Shown here: in pieces, positions 16,935 to 24,796 of the stretch | Layout of the letters: every line of letters starts with the position of its first letter | How positions within the stretch are numbered: the first letter of the stretch is position 1 | Origin: Alphaproteobacteria bacterium | GTDB taxonomy: Bacteria; Pseudomonadota; Alphaproteobacteria; Acetobacterales; Acetobacteraceae | Assembly: GCA_026400815.1 (NCBI GenBank) | Contig: JAPLOI010000019.1 | Location: forward strand, 113,463-177,462 | Reading direction: 5' to 3' | DNA length: 64,000 bases | Translations under genes and position numbers: made by a program | The notes under the pieces: generated by a model | Told to the model about the DNA's origin: nothing | Seen by the model: the letters and a program-made list of their open reading frames with translations, nothing else | Database searches by the model: none

Positions 16935-18380
16935 CTACGGCAGCTTCGCCAGCCACCCCACCAGCCGCTTGGTGCCGGCCGCGAACAGCTTGGGCACGAA
17001 GAAGCTGCCGGCCGCCCGCTTGCCCGCCTCCGCGCGCGTGGGATACGCCACGATCATCCCGGCCAGGGCGGAAAGCTTGATCCCCTGCGCGATCGCCAGC
17101 GTCCAGGCGCCGAGCATCTCCCCGGCATGGGGTGCGAGGAACCCGGCGCCGAGCACCTTTCCGCCCGGGGTTGCGACGATCTTGGCCAGGCCCTCGGTGC
17201 GGCGCTCCGCCTGGGCCCGGTCGTTCTCGGCCATCGGCCAGCGCAGGATGCGCAGATCCGTGTGCCCCGCCGCCCGCGCCTCTGCTTCCGTCATTCCCAC
17301 CTGCGCCAGTTCGGGATCGGTGAAGGTCACGCGGGGCAGGGCGGCGTAGTCCAGCTTGGCCGGCAGCCGGAAGATCGCCCGCCGCACCACGATCCCCGCA
17401 TGGTAGCTGCCCACATGGGTGAACAGCCGCGGGCCGATCCCCCCCGGCTTGTCACCACCAGGGTCCGCGATGTCCCCGGCGGCGAACACGCGCCGGTTGC
17501 TCACGCTGCGCAGCCCGGCATCGGTGGCGATCCCGCGCGCGGAAGCCGTTACCCCGCCCGCCTCCAGCCCGAGCCCATCGAGGTTCGGCACGCGCCCGGC
17601 CGCCACCAGAAGATGGCTGCCCGCCACGCGCCGCCCATCGGACAGCACCAGGGTCGGGCCCGGCTCCACCCGCGCCACCTCCACCCCCTCAATCAGATCG
17701 ATGCCATCCGCCGCCAGCGCCGTGCGCAGCCCCGCCACCAGTTCGGGATCGTCCTGCGGCGCGATGGTCCGCCGCTGCACCAGCGTCACCTGGCAGCCAA
17801 GTGCGGCATGCGCCTGTGCAATCTCCAGCCCGATCGGCCCGCCGCCCAGGATCAGCAGATGCGCGGGCTGCGGCGTTACCTCGAAGATCGTCTCATGCGT
17901 ATGGAACGCCACCTCGGCCAGCCCTGGCAGAGCGGGGATCGCCGCGCGCCCGCCGGCCGCTACCACGATGCGCTTGGCCGTGATCCGCCTTGTGCCCTCC
18001 GGCAGGGACACCTCCAGCGCATCCGGCGCCACGAACCTGGCGTTCCCCTGCAGCACCATGGCCCCCAGCGCCGTGAAGCGCGCCACGCTGTCCATCGGCG
18101 CGATCGCCGCGATCACGCCATGCACATGCGCCTGCACCGCCGCCCAATCCACCTCCGGCTCCGCGATGCGGATCCCCAGCACCCCCGCCCCGCGGGCCGA
18201 CCGCACCGCATGGGCGCTGGCCAGCAGCGCCTTGCTCGGCACGCAGCCGGTGTTGAGGCAATCCCCCCCCATCCGCCCGCGCTCCACCAGCGCCACCCGC
18301 AGCCCCAGCTGCGCCGCCACCGCCGTGACTGACAGGCCCGCGGCCCCGGCCCCGATCACCGCGATATCGAAATCAGCCAT
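16935..18380 (-). CDS. Pyridine nucleotide-disulfide oxidoreductase, mercuric reductase-like
   Basis: A 481-aa flavoprotein of the Lpd/MerA superfamily. It has the FAD motif IAVIGAGAAGLSVTAVAA, the redox-active disulfide GGDCLNTGCVPSKAL (Cys pair at about residues 42 and 47), the NAD motif LILGGGPIGLEIAQAH and AAGDIADPGG. At the C-terminus the usual HPT(L/M)SE acid-base motif reads AYPTRAEAG, as seen in the MerA-like branch of unknown substrate; no N-terminal HMA or C-terminal vicinal Cys is present, so mercury reduction is unlikely. Its first codons overlap the TVP38 gene by eight bases. Confidence 0.9.
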   Translation of the reverse strand: MADFDIAVIGAGAAGLSVTAVAAQLGLRVALVERGRMGGDCLNTGCVPSKALLASAHAVRSARGAGVLGIRIAEPEVDWAAVQAHVHGVIAAIAPMDSVARFTALGAMVLQGNARFVAPDALEVSLPEGTRRITAKRIVVAAGGRAAIPALPGLAEVAFHTHETIFEVTPQPAHLLILGGGPIGLEIAQAHAALGCQVTLVQRRTIAPQDDPELVAGLRTALAADGIDLIEGVEVARVEPGPTLVLSDGRRVAGSHLLVAAGRVPNLDGLGLEAGGVTASARGIATDAGLRSVSNRRVFAAGDIADPGGDKPGGIGPRLFTHVGSYHAGIVVRRAIFRLPAKLDYAALPRVTFTDPELAQVGMTEAEARAAGHTDLRILRWPMAENDRAQAERRTEGLAKIVATPGGKVLGAGFLAPHAGEMLGAWTLAIAQGIKLSALAGMIVAYPTRAEAGKRAAGSFFVPKLFAAGTKRLVGWLAKLP

Positions 18381-19062
18381 GCCGCGCCCTCCACCATTTC
18401 CAGGCCGGCGGCAGCATCGCCAGCAGCGCCAAGCCCAGCAGCGGCCCCAGCACCGGCCAGGAGACCACCACCGAAAGATCCGGCGTCTGCCCGGCCTCCA
18501 GCACATGCCCCAGCCCAGCGCCGATGGAGGCGAACACCACCGCGCCGGGAATGATCCCCAGGGCCGTCGCCGCGATGAACGGCCCCAGCCGCATCCCCAC
18601 CAGCGCGCACACCAGGTTCAGCAGCGCGAACGGCACCAGCGGGATCAGCCGCAGCGCCAGCAGCACATGGAACCCATCCCGCTCCAGCCCTGGCCGCAGC
18701 CGGTCCAGCCACGGCCCGGCCTTGCGCGCCAGGAACGGCCCCAGCGCCGTCCGTGCCGCCAGGAACAGCCCCACCGCCCCCAGCGAAGCCCCGGTCACCG
18801 CCAGCGCCGCCCCCAGCGCGATGCCGAACAGCAACCCGCCCGAGGCCGTGATCACCGCCGCCCCCGGGATAGAGACCGCCACCGCCGCCGCATACACCGC
18901 GATATACCCCAGCGCCGCCGCCACCGGCCGCGCCGCCACCAGCTCCGCCAGCGCCGCCCGCCGTGCCGCCAGCCCCTCCCAGCTCAACGCCTGATGCCAC
19001 CCCATCGCCCAGATAAGCGCGAGCAGCCCAACCAACCCCAGCAGCGGCAGCACCCTGCGCAT
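18373..19062 (-). CDS. TVP38/TMEM64 (DedA-like) membrane protein
   Basis: A 229-aa polytopic protein with about six hydrophobic helices. The SNARE-associated/VTT core is visible as VSIPGAAVITASGGLLFG, ASLGAVGLFLAARTALG, and LRLIPLVPFALLNLVCALVG with a re-entrant-loop pattern and GIIPGAVVFASIGAGLG. The start at 19062 has GGAAGG eight bases upstream; ATG 19077 is an alternative. It is translationally coupled to the MerA-like reductase. In other bacteria these two families are often adjacent or fused, which suggests one function, perhaps quinone- or lipid-linked redox chemistry at the membrane (inference). Confidence 0.9.
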   Translation of the reverse strand: MRRVLPLLGLVGLLALIWAMGWHQALSWEGLAARRAALAELVAARPVAAALGYIAVYAAAVAVSIPGAAVITASGGLLFGIALGAALAVTGASLGAVGLFLAARTALGPFLARKAGPWLDRLRPGLERDGFHVLLALRLIPLVPFALLNLVCALVGMRLGPFIAATALGIIPGAVVFASIGAGLGHVLEAGQTPDLSVVVSWPVLGPLLGLALLAMLPPAWKWWRARHG

Positions 19063-19151
19063 CGCCAACCCTTCCATTCCCGGATACGACTCTGCACCCG
19101 GCCCGGCGTGACACCGCACGCCCGCGGTTGGCGGCCCACCGCGCCACGCGG

Positions 19152-19181
19152 TTGACTGGTGAAGCGGCCACCCCCTATAAG
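19152..19181 (+). promoter_or_regulatory. Candidate sigma-70-type promoter of the rpmH operon
   Basis: TTGACT at 19152-19157 and TATAAG at 19176-19181 are separated by 18 bases, a near-consensus pair in an otherwise GC-rich region. It lies about 105 bp before rpmH, giving a leader of roughly 100 nt. No other strong promoter is seen before rpmH. Confidence 0.6.
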
Positions 19182-19286
19182 CCGGCCCCTGCAACGGGAC
19201 CTCCAGCCGAGGTCCCGCCCCACCTGCTTGACCCCCCGACCATACCCGGGCACGGCCGGCAGACCTAGGCGAGATCGGAGACTGTC

Positions 19287-19421
19287 GTGAAGCGCACCTA
19301 TCAACCGTCCAAGCTGGTCCGCAAGCGCCGCCATGGCTTCCGCACGCGCATGGCCACTGTCGGCGGCCGCAAGGTTCTGGCGAACCGCCGCGCCAAGGGC
19401 CGTTCGAAGCTTTCGGCCTGA
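19287..19421 (+). CDS. rpmH: 50S ribosomal protein L34
   Basis: A 44-aa basic protein starting (GTG) [20 protein letters not shown] and ending GRSKLSA, a complete L34. GATCGGAG precedes the GTG. L34 is a structural protein of the large ribosomal subunit. The gene heads the widely conserved run rpmH-rnpA-yidD-yidC, with rnpA 47 bp downstream. Too short to be taken for chance because almost every residue matches the family. Confidence 0.98.
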   Translation: MKRTYQPSKLVRKRRHGFRTRMATVGGRKVLANRRAKGRSKLSA

Positions 19422-19468
19422 CCGGCCCGGCTTCCCACCGCCCGCCCATCCCGTTCGCGGAGGCGACC

Positions 19469-19861
19469 ATGGCGCCGGCTCCGCATGCTTCCGGCCCTCA
19501 GCAGCCCGCCGGCGACCCCAGGCCCCGCAAGCCGCACCGCCTCACACGGCGCGCGGAATTCCTTGCCGTGGCCGCCAAGGGCCGCCGCGCCGCCGTGCAC
19601 GGCCTCGTCCTCCAGGCCCTCCCGCGGGAGGATCTGGGGCCCATGCGCCTGGGCTTCACCGTCACCAAGAAGGTCGGCAATGCCGTGGTGCGCAACCGCA
19701 CCCGCCGCCGCCTCAAGGAAGCCGCCCGCCTCGCTTTGGCTGAAGCCCCGCTCACGGGCGTTGATCTCGTGCTGATCGGCCGTGACAGCACCCGCGCCCG
19801 CCCCTTCGCCGAGTTGCAGGACGATCTGCGCCGCGCGCTCAAGAAAGCCGGCGTGCCATGA
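19469..19861 (+). CDS. rnpA: Ribonuclease P protein component
   Basis: RnpA assists the catalytic RNA of RNase P in maturing tRNA 5' ends. The 130-aa product has RLTRRAEFLAVAAKGRR at the start of the fold and the RNR motif GNAVVRNRTRRRLKEAAR. A Pro-rich extension of about 22 residues precedes the fold. The stop overlaps the yidD start by four bases (ATGA), the common arrangement for these genes. Confidence 0.96.
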   Translation: MAPAPHASGPQQPAGDPRPRKPHRLTRRAEFLAVAAKGRRAAVHGLVLQALPREDLGPMRLGFTVTKKVGNAVVRNRTRRRLKEAARLALAEAPLTGVDLVLIGRDSTRARPFAELQDDLRRALKKAGVP

Positions 19862-20118
19862 CCCCCGCGGCCCTCCTCCTCACCGGCGCCGTGCGCACCT
19901 ACCAATGGACCCTGCGCCCCTTCATCGGCGCCCATTGCCGCTTCGAGCCTTCTTGCAGCCACTACGCCTGCGCCGTCCTGGCTTCCCACGGCGCCCTGCG
20001 CGGCACCGCCCTTGCCACGAAGCGCGTCCTGCGCTGCAACCCCTGGCACCCCGGCGGGCTCGACCTGCCGCCCGCGCCTGAAAACTCCACCCACCGCCAA
20101 GCTGGAACGCCCGCCTGA
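19858..20118 (+). CDS. yidD: Membrane protein insertion efficiency factor YidD
   Basis: An 86-aa amphipathic protein with the family signature CRFEPSCSHYACAVL and CNPWHPGGLD, starting MTPAALLLTGAVRTYQWTLR. YidD is a small membrane-associated helper of YidC-dependent insertion. It overlaps rnpA by four bases and yidC by one base (TGATG at 20116-20120), so the three are translationally linked. Confidence 0.96.
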   Translation: MTPAALLLTGAVRTYQWTLRPFIGAHCRFEPSCSHYACAVLASHGALRGTALATKRVLRCNPWHPGGLDLPPAPENSTHRQAGTPA

Positions 20119-21863
20119 TGGACCAGAAGCGACTTTTCCTGGCGATCGCCATCTCGGTGATGATCCTGCTCGGGTTCCAGCTGATCATGCCGGCGCCCAA
20201 GCCCGTGCTGCCCCCGCCCGCGCAAACCGCCGGCACGCCCGCGGCCCCTGCCGCGCCGCAGGGACAGTCCCTTACGGCCACCCCCGCCGGCCCCGCCGCC
20301 GCCACCGCCACCACCGTGCCGCGCGAAGTTCCGCGCCTGCAGATCGACGGCGCCCGCGTGCAGGGCAGCATCTCCCTCCTCGGCGCCCGCATCGACGATT
20401 TGGTGCTGAAGGGCTACCGCACCTCCGTCGCCCCCGCCGCCCCGCTCGTTCGCCTGCTGGAGCCGCGTTCGGAGAAGGACCCGTACTACATCCAGGTCGG
20501 CTGGTCTGCCGACCCCGGCACCACCGCCAAGCTGCCCGACAGCGACACGCTCTGGACCGGCACCGGCACCGTTACCCCCACCACGCCCGCCATCCTCACC
20601 TGGAACAACGGCGAGGGCCTCACCTTCGAGATCGAGGTCGGGCTGGACGCCGACTACATGTTCACCCTCACCCAGCGCGTGCAGAACGCCACCGGCGCCG
20701 CCGTGGCGCTGCACCCCTGGGCGCGCATCCGCCGCGACACCAAGCCGCACACCGAGGGCTACTACATCCTGCACGAGGGCATGCTTGGGATCCTCGATTC
20801 CCGCCTGAAGGAAGTCAGCTACGACACCGCCAAGTCTGACGGCGAGAAGAAGGCCGGCGTGGCCCTTGAACAGACCTCCACCGGCGGCTGGCTCGGCTTC
20901 ACCGACAAATATTGGCTCACCGCCATCATCCCGGACCAGAAGGCCGCCAACCTCGCCGCCGTCCGCCATGTCAAGGAAGCCGGCGCCGATCGCTTCCAGG
21001 TTGATTTCGTCTCGAAGGGCGCCGTGGCCGCCCCGGCCGGCGGCACCGCTTCCGCCACCTGGCGCGCCTTTGCCGGCGCCAAGGAAGTCCATATTCTCGA
21101 TCGCTACGAAGACACGCTCGGCGTGAAGTGGTTCAGCTACGCCGTTGATTGGGGCTGGTTCTTCTACATCACCAAGCCGTTCTTCTACGCGATCGACTGG
21201 CTGTTCCAAATGACTGGCAATTTCGGTGTTGCCATCCTGGTCTTCACCCTCATCGTCAAGCTCGCCTTCTTCCCGCTCGCCAACAAATCCTACCGGTCGA
21301 TGAGCAAGATGAAGCTCCTCGCCCCGAAGATGACCGCGCTGCGCGAGCAGTACAAGGAAGAGCCGCAGAAGCTCCAGCAGGCGATGATGGAGATGTACAA
21401 GACGGAGAAGGTGAACCCTGCCTCCGGCTGCTTGCCCATCATCATCCAGATCCCGGTCTTCTTCGCCCTCTACAAGGTGATCTTCACCACCATCGAGATG
21501 CGCCACGCCCCCTTCTTCGGCTGGATCAAGGACCTCTCGGCGATCGACCCCACCAACATCTTCAACCTCTTTGGCCTGCTGCCCTTCGATCCCGGCCAGT
21601 ACAGCCACTTCCTCCATCTCGGCGTCTGGCCGCTCGTCATGGGCGTCACGATGTGGGCGCAGATGAAGCTGAACCCGGCCCCGCCGGACCCGGTGCAGGC
21701 CAAGATCTTCGCCTGGATGCCGGTGCTGTTCACCTTCATGCTGGCCTCCTTCCCCGCCGGCCTGGTGATCTACTGGACCTGGAACAACCTCCTCACCATC
21801 GGGCAGCAATGGCTCATCATGCGCCAGACCACGCTCGAGAAACCCGGAGCAGCCCGCGCCTAG
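20118..21863 (+). CDS. yidC: Membrane protein insertase YidC
   Basis: YidC inserts proteins into the inner membrane, alone or with SecYEG. The 581-aa product has an N-terminal anchor (LFLAIAISVMILLGFQLIMP), a Pro/Ala linker, a large periplasmic beta domain, and the conserved C-terminal Oxa1-like domain from about residue 350: GNFGVAILVFTLIVKLAFFP, the cytoplasmic loop KSYRSMSKMKLLAPKMTALR, NPASGCLPIIIQIPVFFALY, and SFPAGLVIYWTWNNLLTIGQ. Length and layout are those of Gram-negative YidC. Confidence 0.98.
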   Translation: MDQKRLFLAIAISVMILLGFQLIMPAPKPVLPPPAQTAGTPAAPAAPQGQSLTATPAGPAAATATTVPREVPRLQIDGARVQGSISLLGARIDDLVLKGYRTSVAPAAPLVRLLEPRSEKDPYYIQVGWSADPGTTAKLPDSDTLWTGTGTVTPTTPAILTWNNGEGLTFEIEVGLDADYMFTLTQRVQNATGAAVALHPWARIRRDTKPHTEGYYILHEGMLGILDSRLKEVSYDTAKSDGEKKAGVALEQTSTGGWLGFTDKYWLTAIIPDQKAANLAAVRHVKEAGADRFQVDFVSKGAVAAPAGGTASATWRAFAGAKEVHILDRYEDTLGVKWFSYAVDWGWFFYITKPFFYAIDWLFQMTGNFGVAILVFTLIVKLAFFPLANKSYRSMSKMKLLAPKMTALREQYKEEPQKLQQAMMEMYKTEKVNPASGCLPIIIQIPVFFALYKVIFTTIEMRHAPFFGWIKDLSAIDPTNIFNLFGLLPFDPGQYSHFLHLGVWPLVMGVTMWAQMKLNPAPPDPVQAKIFAWMPVLFTFMLASFPAGLVIYWTWNNLLTIGQQWLIMRQTTLEKPGAARA

Positions 21864-21885
21864 GCGCGTGCTTGAGGAAACCAGC

Positions 21886-22539
21886 TTGAACCCAGCCACC
21901 CGCACCCCCGAAGAGGAAGCTGCCCGCATCGAAGCCGGCCGCCTCCTCTTCGCCGGCGACTGCCAGTTCTTCTTCGCCGCCCAGCAGCTTGAAAAGCTGC
22001 CACCCGCCCTGCTGCCCGAAATCGCCTTCGCCGGCCGCTCCAACGTCGGCAAGTCCACGCTGGTGAACGCGCTTACCGGCCGCAACAGCCTCGCCCGCGC
22101 CTCCAACACCCCCGGCCGCACCAAGCAGCTGAACTTCTTCGACCTCTCCGGCCGCCTCGTGCTGGTGGACATGCCGGGCTACGGCTACGCCCAGGCCGAA
22201 CGCAGCGTGAAGGAGGATTGGCAGGGCCTGATGTTCGAATACCTGCGCGGCCGCCCCACCCTGCGCCGCGTCATCCTGCTGCTCGATTCCCGCATCGAGA
22301 TCAAGGAATCAGACCTCGCCGTGATGGGCCTGCTCGACCGCGCCGCCGTTACCTACCAGCTTGTCCTCACCAAGGCCGACGGCCCCAAGCCCGGGGCCCT
22401 GGAACGCAAGCAGGAAGAAGTCCAGGCGCTGGCCCGCAAGCACCCCGCCGCCTACCCGGAGATCGCCACCACCAGCAGCGAAACCGGCCTCGGCATCGCC
22501 GAACTCCGCGCGGAACTGGCCGGCCTCGCGGAAGAGTAA
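21886..22539 (+). CDS. engB: Ribosome biogenesis GTP-binding protein EngB/YsxC
   Basis: A 217-aa GTPase that assists large-subunit assembly. G1 is FAGRSNVGKSTLVNALTG, switch region TPGRTKQLNFF, G3 VDMPGYGYA, G4 LTKAD and G5 TSSETGLG. The TTG at 21886 is preferred because GAGGA lies seven bases upstream; a GTG at 21868 in the same frame has no visible ribosome site. It starts 22 bp after yidC, and the yidC-engB-argB order is common in alphaproteobacteria. The stop codon sits at the edge of composite element 4. Confidence 0.95.
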   Translation: MNPATRTPEEEAARIEAGRLLFAGDCQFFFAAQQLEKLPPALLPEIAFAGRSNVGKSTLVNALTGRNSLARASNTPGRTKQLNFFDLSGRLVLVDMPGYGYAQAERSVKEDWQGLMFEYLRGRPTLRRVILLLDSRIEIKESDLAVMGLLDRAAVTYQLVLTKADGPKPGALERKQEEVQALARKHPAAYPEIATTSSETGLGIAELRAELAGLAEE

Positions 22540-22690
22540 GCGTCTTCTTTTTCTGAAGAAAAAGAAGCAAAAAGACTTTTCCGACCAGATGCGGCGACCG
22601 CCCATTCGCCACGCGGACACCGCCAGCCCCTCCCTTGCCTTGCTCCTCTGTGTCTCTGTGCCTCTGTGGCCCCTTTCTTCCTTGCTTCCC
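22540..22690. repeat. AT-rich composite element 4 (with CACAGAGGCAC-type passenger)
   Basis: Left hairpin CTTCTTTTTC/GAAAAAGAAG (22544-22567) and GCAAAAAGACTTTT; no H1 hairpin. The interior carries a purine/pyrimidine-biased segment at 22631-22665 whose complement reads CACAGAGGCACAGAG and GGAGCAAGGCAAGGGAG. It ends at CTTCCTTGCTTCCCC (22676-22690), the complement of the GCAAGGAAG boundary motif. A related arrangement is seen in element 10. Confidence 0.8.
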
Positions 22691-22782
22691 CACCGCGACT
22701 GCAGCGCAGGCCGCCCCTCCTTGACCCCGCCCAAACTCCGCCCCACAAGGCCCGCCGAATACGCCCGCAAGAGGACGCCAGC

Positions 22783-23679
22783 ATGACCGACTCCGCCCAG
22801 CGCAGCGCCGAGGAGCAGGCGCGTATCCTCGCCCACGCGCTGCCCTTCCTGCGGCGCTACGCCGGCGCCACCATCGTGGTGAAATACGGCGGCCACGCCA
22901 TGGGCGAGGAGCACCTGGCCGCGATGTTCGGCAGCGACATTGCGCTGCTGAAGCAGGTCGGCATCAACCCCGTCGTCGTCCACGGCGGCGGCCCGCAGAT
23001 CAACGCCATGCTCAAAAAGCTGGACGTGAAATCCACCTTCATCGACGGCCTGCGCGTTACCGACCAGGCCACCATGGACGTGGTTGAGATGGTCCTCGCC
23101 GGCACCGTCAACAAGCATGTCGCCGGCCTCATCAACCGCGCCGGCGCGCTCGCCGTTGGCATCTGCGGCAAGGATGGCGGCCTTATCACCGCCGAAAAGG
23201 CCCGCCGCACCCGCAAGAACCCGGAAACCGGCGCCACCGAGGACATCGACCTCGGCTTCGTCGGCGATCCCTCCCATGTCGATGTCCGCGTCATCCACGC
23301 GCTCACCGGCGCCGGCCTCATCCCGGTTATCTCCCCGGTCGGCGTCGGCGCCGATGGCCAGACCTACAACATCAACGCCGACACGGTGGCCGGCGCGGTG
23401 GCCGGGGCGCTGGGCGCCATGCGCCTGCTGATGCTGACGGACGTTCCCGGCGTGCTCGACAAGAACAAGGCCCTCATCCCCGAGATGACCCTGTCCGACG
23501 TGCAGGCCCGCCTGGACGATGGCACCATCACCGGCGGCATGATCCCCAAGGTCGAAAACTGCGTCGATGCCGTTCAGCGCGGCGTCAAGGGCGCCGTCAT
23601 CCTCGATGGCCGCCAGCCGCATGCCTGCCTGCTGGAACTCTTCACTGAGGGCGGCTACGGCACGTTGATCCGGGGCTAA
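22783..23679 (+). CDS. argB: Acetylglutamate kinase
   Basis: ArgB phosphorylates N-acetylglutamate in arginine synthesis. The 298-aa product has TIVVKYGGHAM, VVVHGGGPQIN, NKHVAGLINRAG, NINADTVAGAVAGALGA and the TDVPGVLDKNKALIPEMT loop, all typical of the amino-acid kinase fold. The N-terminal helix with ARILAHALPFLRRY is the form found in arginine-inhibited hexameric enzymes, so feedback control by arginine is likely. GAGGA lies before the ATG at 22783. Its stop is followed by TAAGCAAG and composite element 5. Confidence 0.98.
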   Translation: MTDSAQRSAEEQARILAHALPFLRRYAGATIVVKYGGHAMGEEHLAAMFGSDIALLKQVGINPVVVHGGGPQINAMLKKLDVKSTFIDGLRVTDQATMDVVEMVLAGTVNKHVAGLINRAGALAVGICGKDGGLITAEKARRTRKNPETGATEDIDLGFVGDPSHVDVRVIHALTGAGLIPVISPVGVGADGQTYNINADTVAGAVAGALGAMRLLMLTDVPGVLDKNKALIPEMTLSDVQARLDDGTITGGMIPKVENCVDAVQRGVKGAVILDGRQPHACLLELFTEGGYGTLIRG

Positions 23680-23820
23680 GCAAGAAAGCGGTTCTTTTTT
23701 GAAAAAAAGAACCAAAAAACTTTTATGACTTGAGGGCGCCTGGGAGACCGGGCGCCCGACGCGCGCGAACGAATAAAAGTCTTTTTGCTTCTTTTTCTTC
23801 AGAAAAGGCAGATTCTTTCT
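23680..23820. repeat. AT-rich composite element 5 (overlapping the LysR 3' end)
   Basis: Hairpin GGTTCTTTTTT/AAAAAAAGAACC (23690-23713), AAAAAACTTTT, core dyad GGGCGCC/GGGCGCC (about 23734-23757), CGAACGAATAAAAGTC, and a decayed second hairpin (23788-23811) in which the right arm reads AGAAAAGGCAG. The minus-strand LysR frame runs through the core and second hairpin and stops inside the element. Confidence 0.88.
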
Positions 23821-24706
23821 GCCCCAGAAACGCCCCCAACCCCTCCCCCAACACCTCGAACGCCGCCCGCACCGCGGCATTCCCGCGCTGGTCCTCGTGC
23901 ATCGCCAGCCACACCTCCAGCCCCAGCTGCACCTCCGCGGCCAGCACCGGCACCAGCTCGGGCATTTCCGCCGCCAGACGGTGCTGCATTGCCCCGATCC
24001 CCAGCCCCGCCCGCAGCAGCGCCGCCTGCGCCAGGTCGCTGTCGCTGCGCACGCGGAACAGCGTCCGGTCGATCGGCAGCGTCCCTTCCGCCACGGCCCG
24101 CGCCGAACTGTCGTCGCGGTCAAACCCGATCACATGAAAAAGCGGCAACTCGGCCACCGAACGCGGCGCCCCATGCCGCGCCAGGTAGTCCCGGTGGGCA
24201 TACAGCCCCAGCCCCACATGCCCGATTCGCCGGGCCAGCAGTGCGTCCTGCTTCGGCCGGAACATCCGCACCGCGATATCCGCATCCCGCCGCAGCAGGT
24301 CGCCGGCCCGGTTCTCCAACGCCAGCTCCAGCACCAGCCCGGGGTGCCGCCGCTGCAACTCCGCCAGGATCGGTGGCAGCACCTGCGCGCCCATCACCTC
24401 GCTGGCGGTGATCCGCACCGTGCCGCGCGCCGGATCGTCCGCCCCCTCTGCCGCGCGAAGCAAGGCGGCGGCCGCCTGCTCCATCGCCTCGGCCATCGGC
24501 CGCATCGCCAGCGCGGCGGGCGTCGGCGCCAGCCCGGCCGGCGCACGGGTGAACAGGGGCTGGCCCAGATCACCCTCCAGCGCGGCGATGTGCCGCCCCA
24601 GCGTCGGCTGCGCCAGCCGCAACCGCCGCGCCGCCGCGGAAAGGCTGCCGGCACGCAGCACCGCAAGGAAGGATCGGATCAGCGTCCAGTCGGGGTCGCG
24701 GGCCAT
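23723..24706 (-). CDS. LysR-family transcriptional regulator with element-derived C-terminus
   Basis: A 327-aa LTTR. The winged-helix region is FLAVLRAGSLSAAARRLRLA followed by QPTLGRHIAALEGDLGQPLF; an effector-binding domain follows (about residues 90-290, with VRITASEVMGAQVLPPIL). The expected LTTR end is near GLGAFLGQK; the next about 30 residues (ESAFSEEKEAKRLLFVRARR and onward) are encoded by composite element 5. The gene is divergent from an epimerase-like gene with 90 bp between starts, the classic LTTR layout, and a perfect 8-bp dyad lies between them. The effector is unknown. Confidence 0.92.
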   Translation of the reverse strand: MARDPDWTLIRSFLAVLRAGSLSAAARRLRLAQPTLGRHIAALEGDLGQPLFTRAPAGLAPTPAALAMRPMAEAMEQAAAALLRAAEGADDPARGTVRITASEVMGAQVLPPILAELQRRHPGLVLELALENRAGDLLRRDADIAVRMFRPKQDALLARRIGHVGLGLYAHRDYLARHGAPRSVAELPLFHVIGFDRDDSSARAVAEGTLPIDRTLFRVRSDSDLAQAALLRAGLGIGAMQHRLAAEMPELVPVLAAEVQLGLEVWLAMHEDQRGNAAVRAAFEVLGEGLGAFLGQKESAFSEEKEAKRLLFVRARRAPGLPGALKS

Positions 24707-24727
24707 ACTAAAATGTAGGGCAACCAC

Positions 24728-24747
24728 ACGGAATTGGCGAATTCCGT
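24728..24747. promoter_or_regulatory. Candidate LysR operator (dyad ACGGAATT-ggcg-AATTCCGT)
   Basis: A perfect 8-bp inverted repeat with a 4-base centre lies in the 90-bp divergent spacer, 22 bp upstream of the LysR start and 50 bp upstream of the epimerase start. AT-rich arms stand out in this GC-rich genome. It suits a dimeric regulator acting on both promoters, by analogy with other LTTRs. Confidence 0.6.
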
Positions 24748-24796
24748 AGAGCCTCCGCGCCAGGGAAACTCCGCCCACCCAAACGGAGCCACCGCC

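Noticed and set aside
18381..18506. Fused TVP38-reductase reading frame
   Set aside because: The reductase frame is open upstream of its ATG, but that stretch is out of frame with TVP38 and encodes a Trp/Arg/Cys-rich shadow sequence, so the two are separate, overlapping genes.
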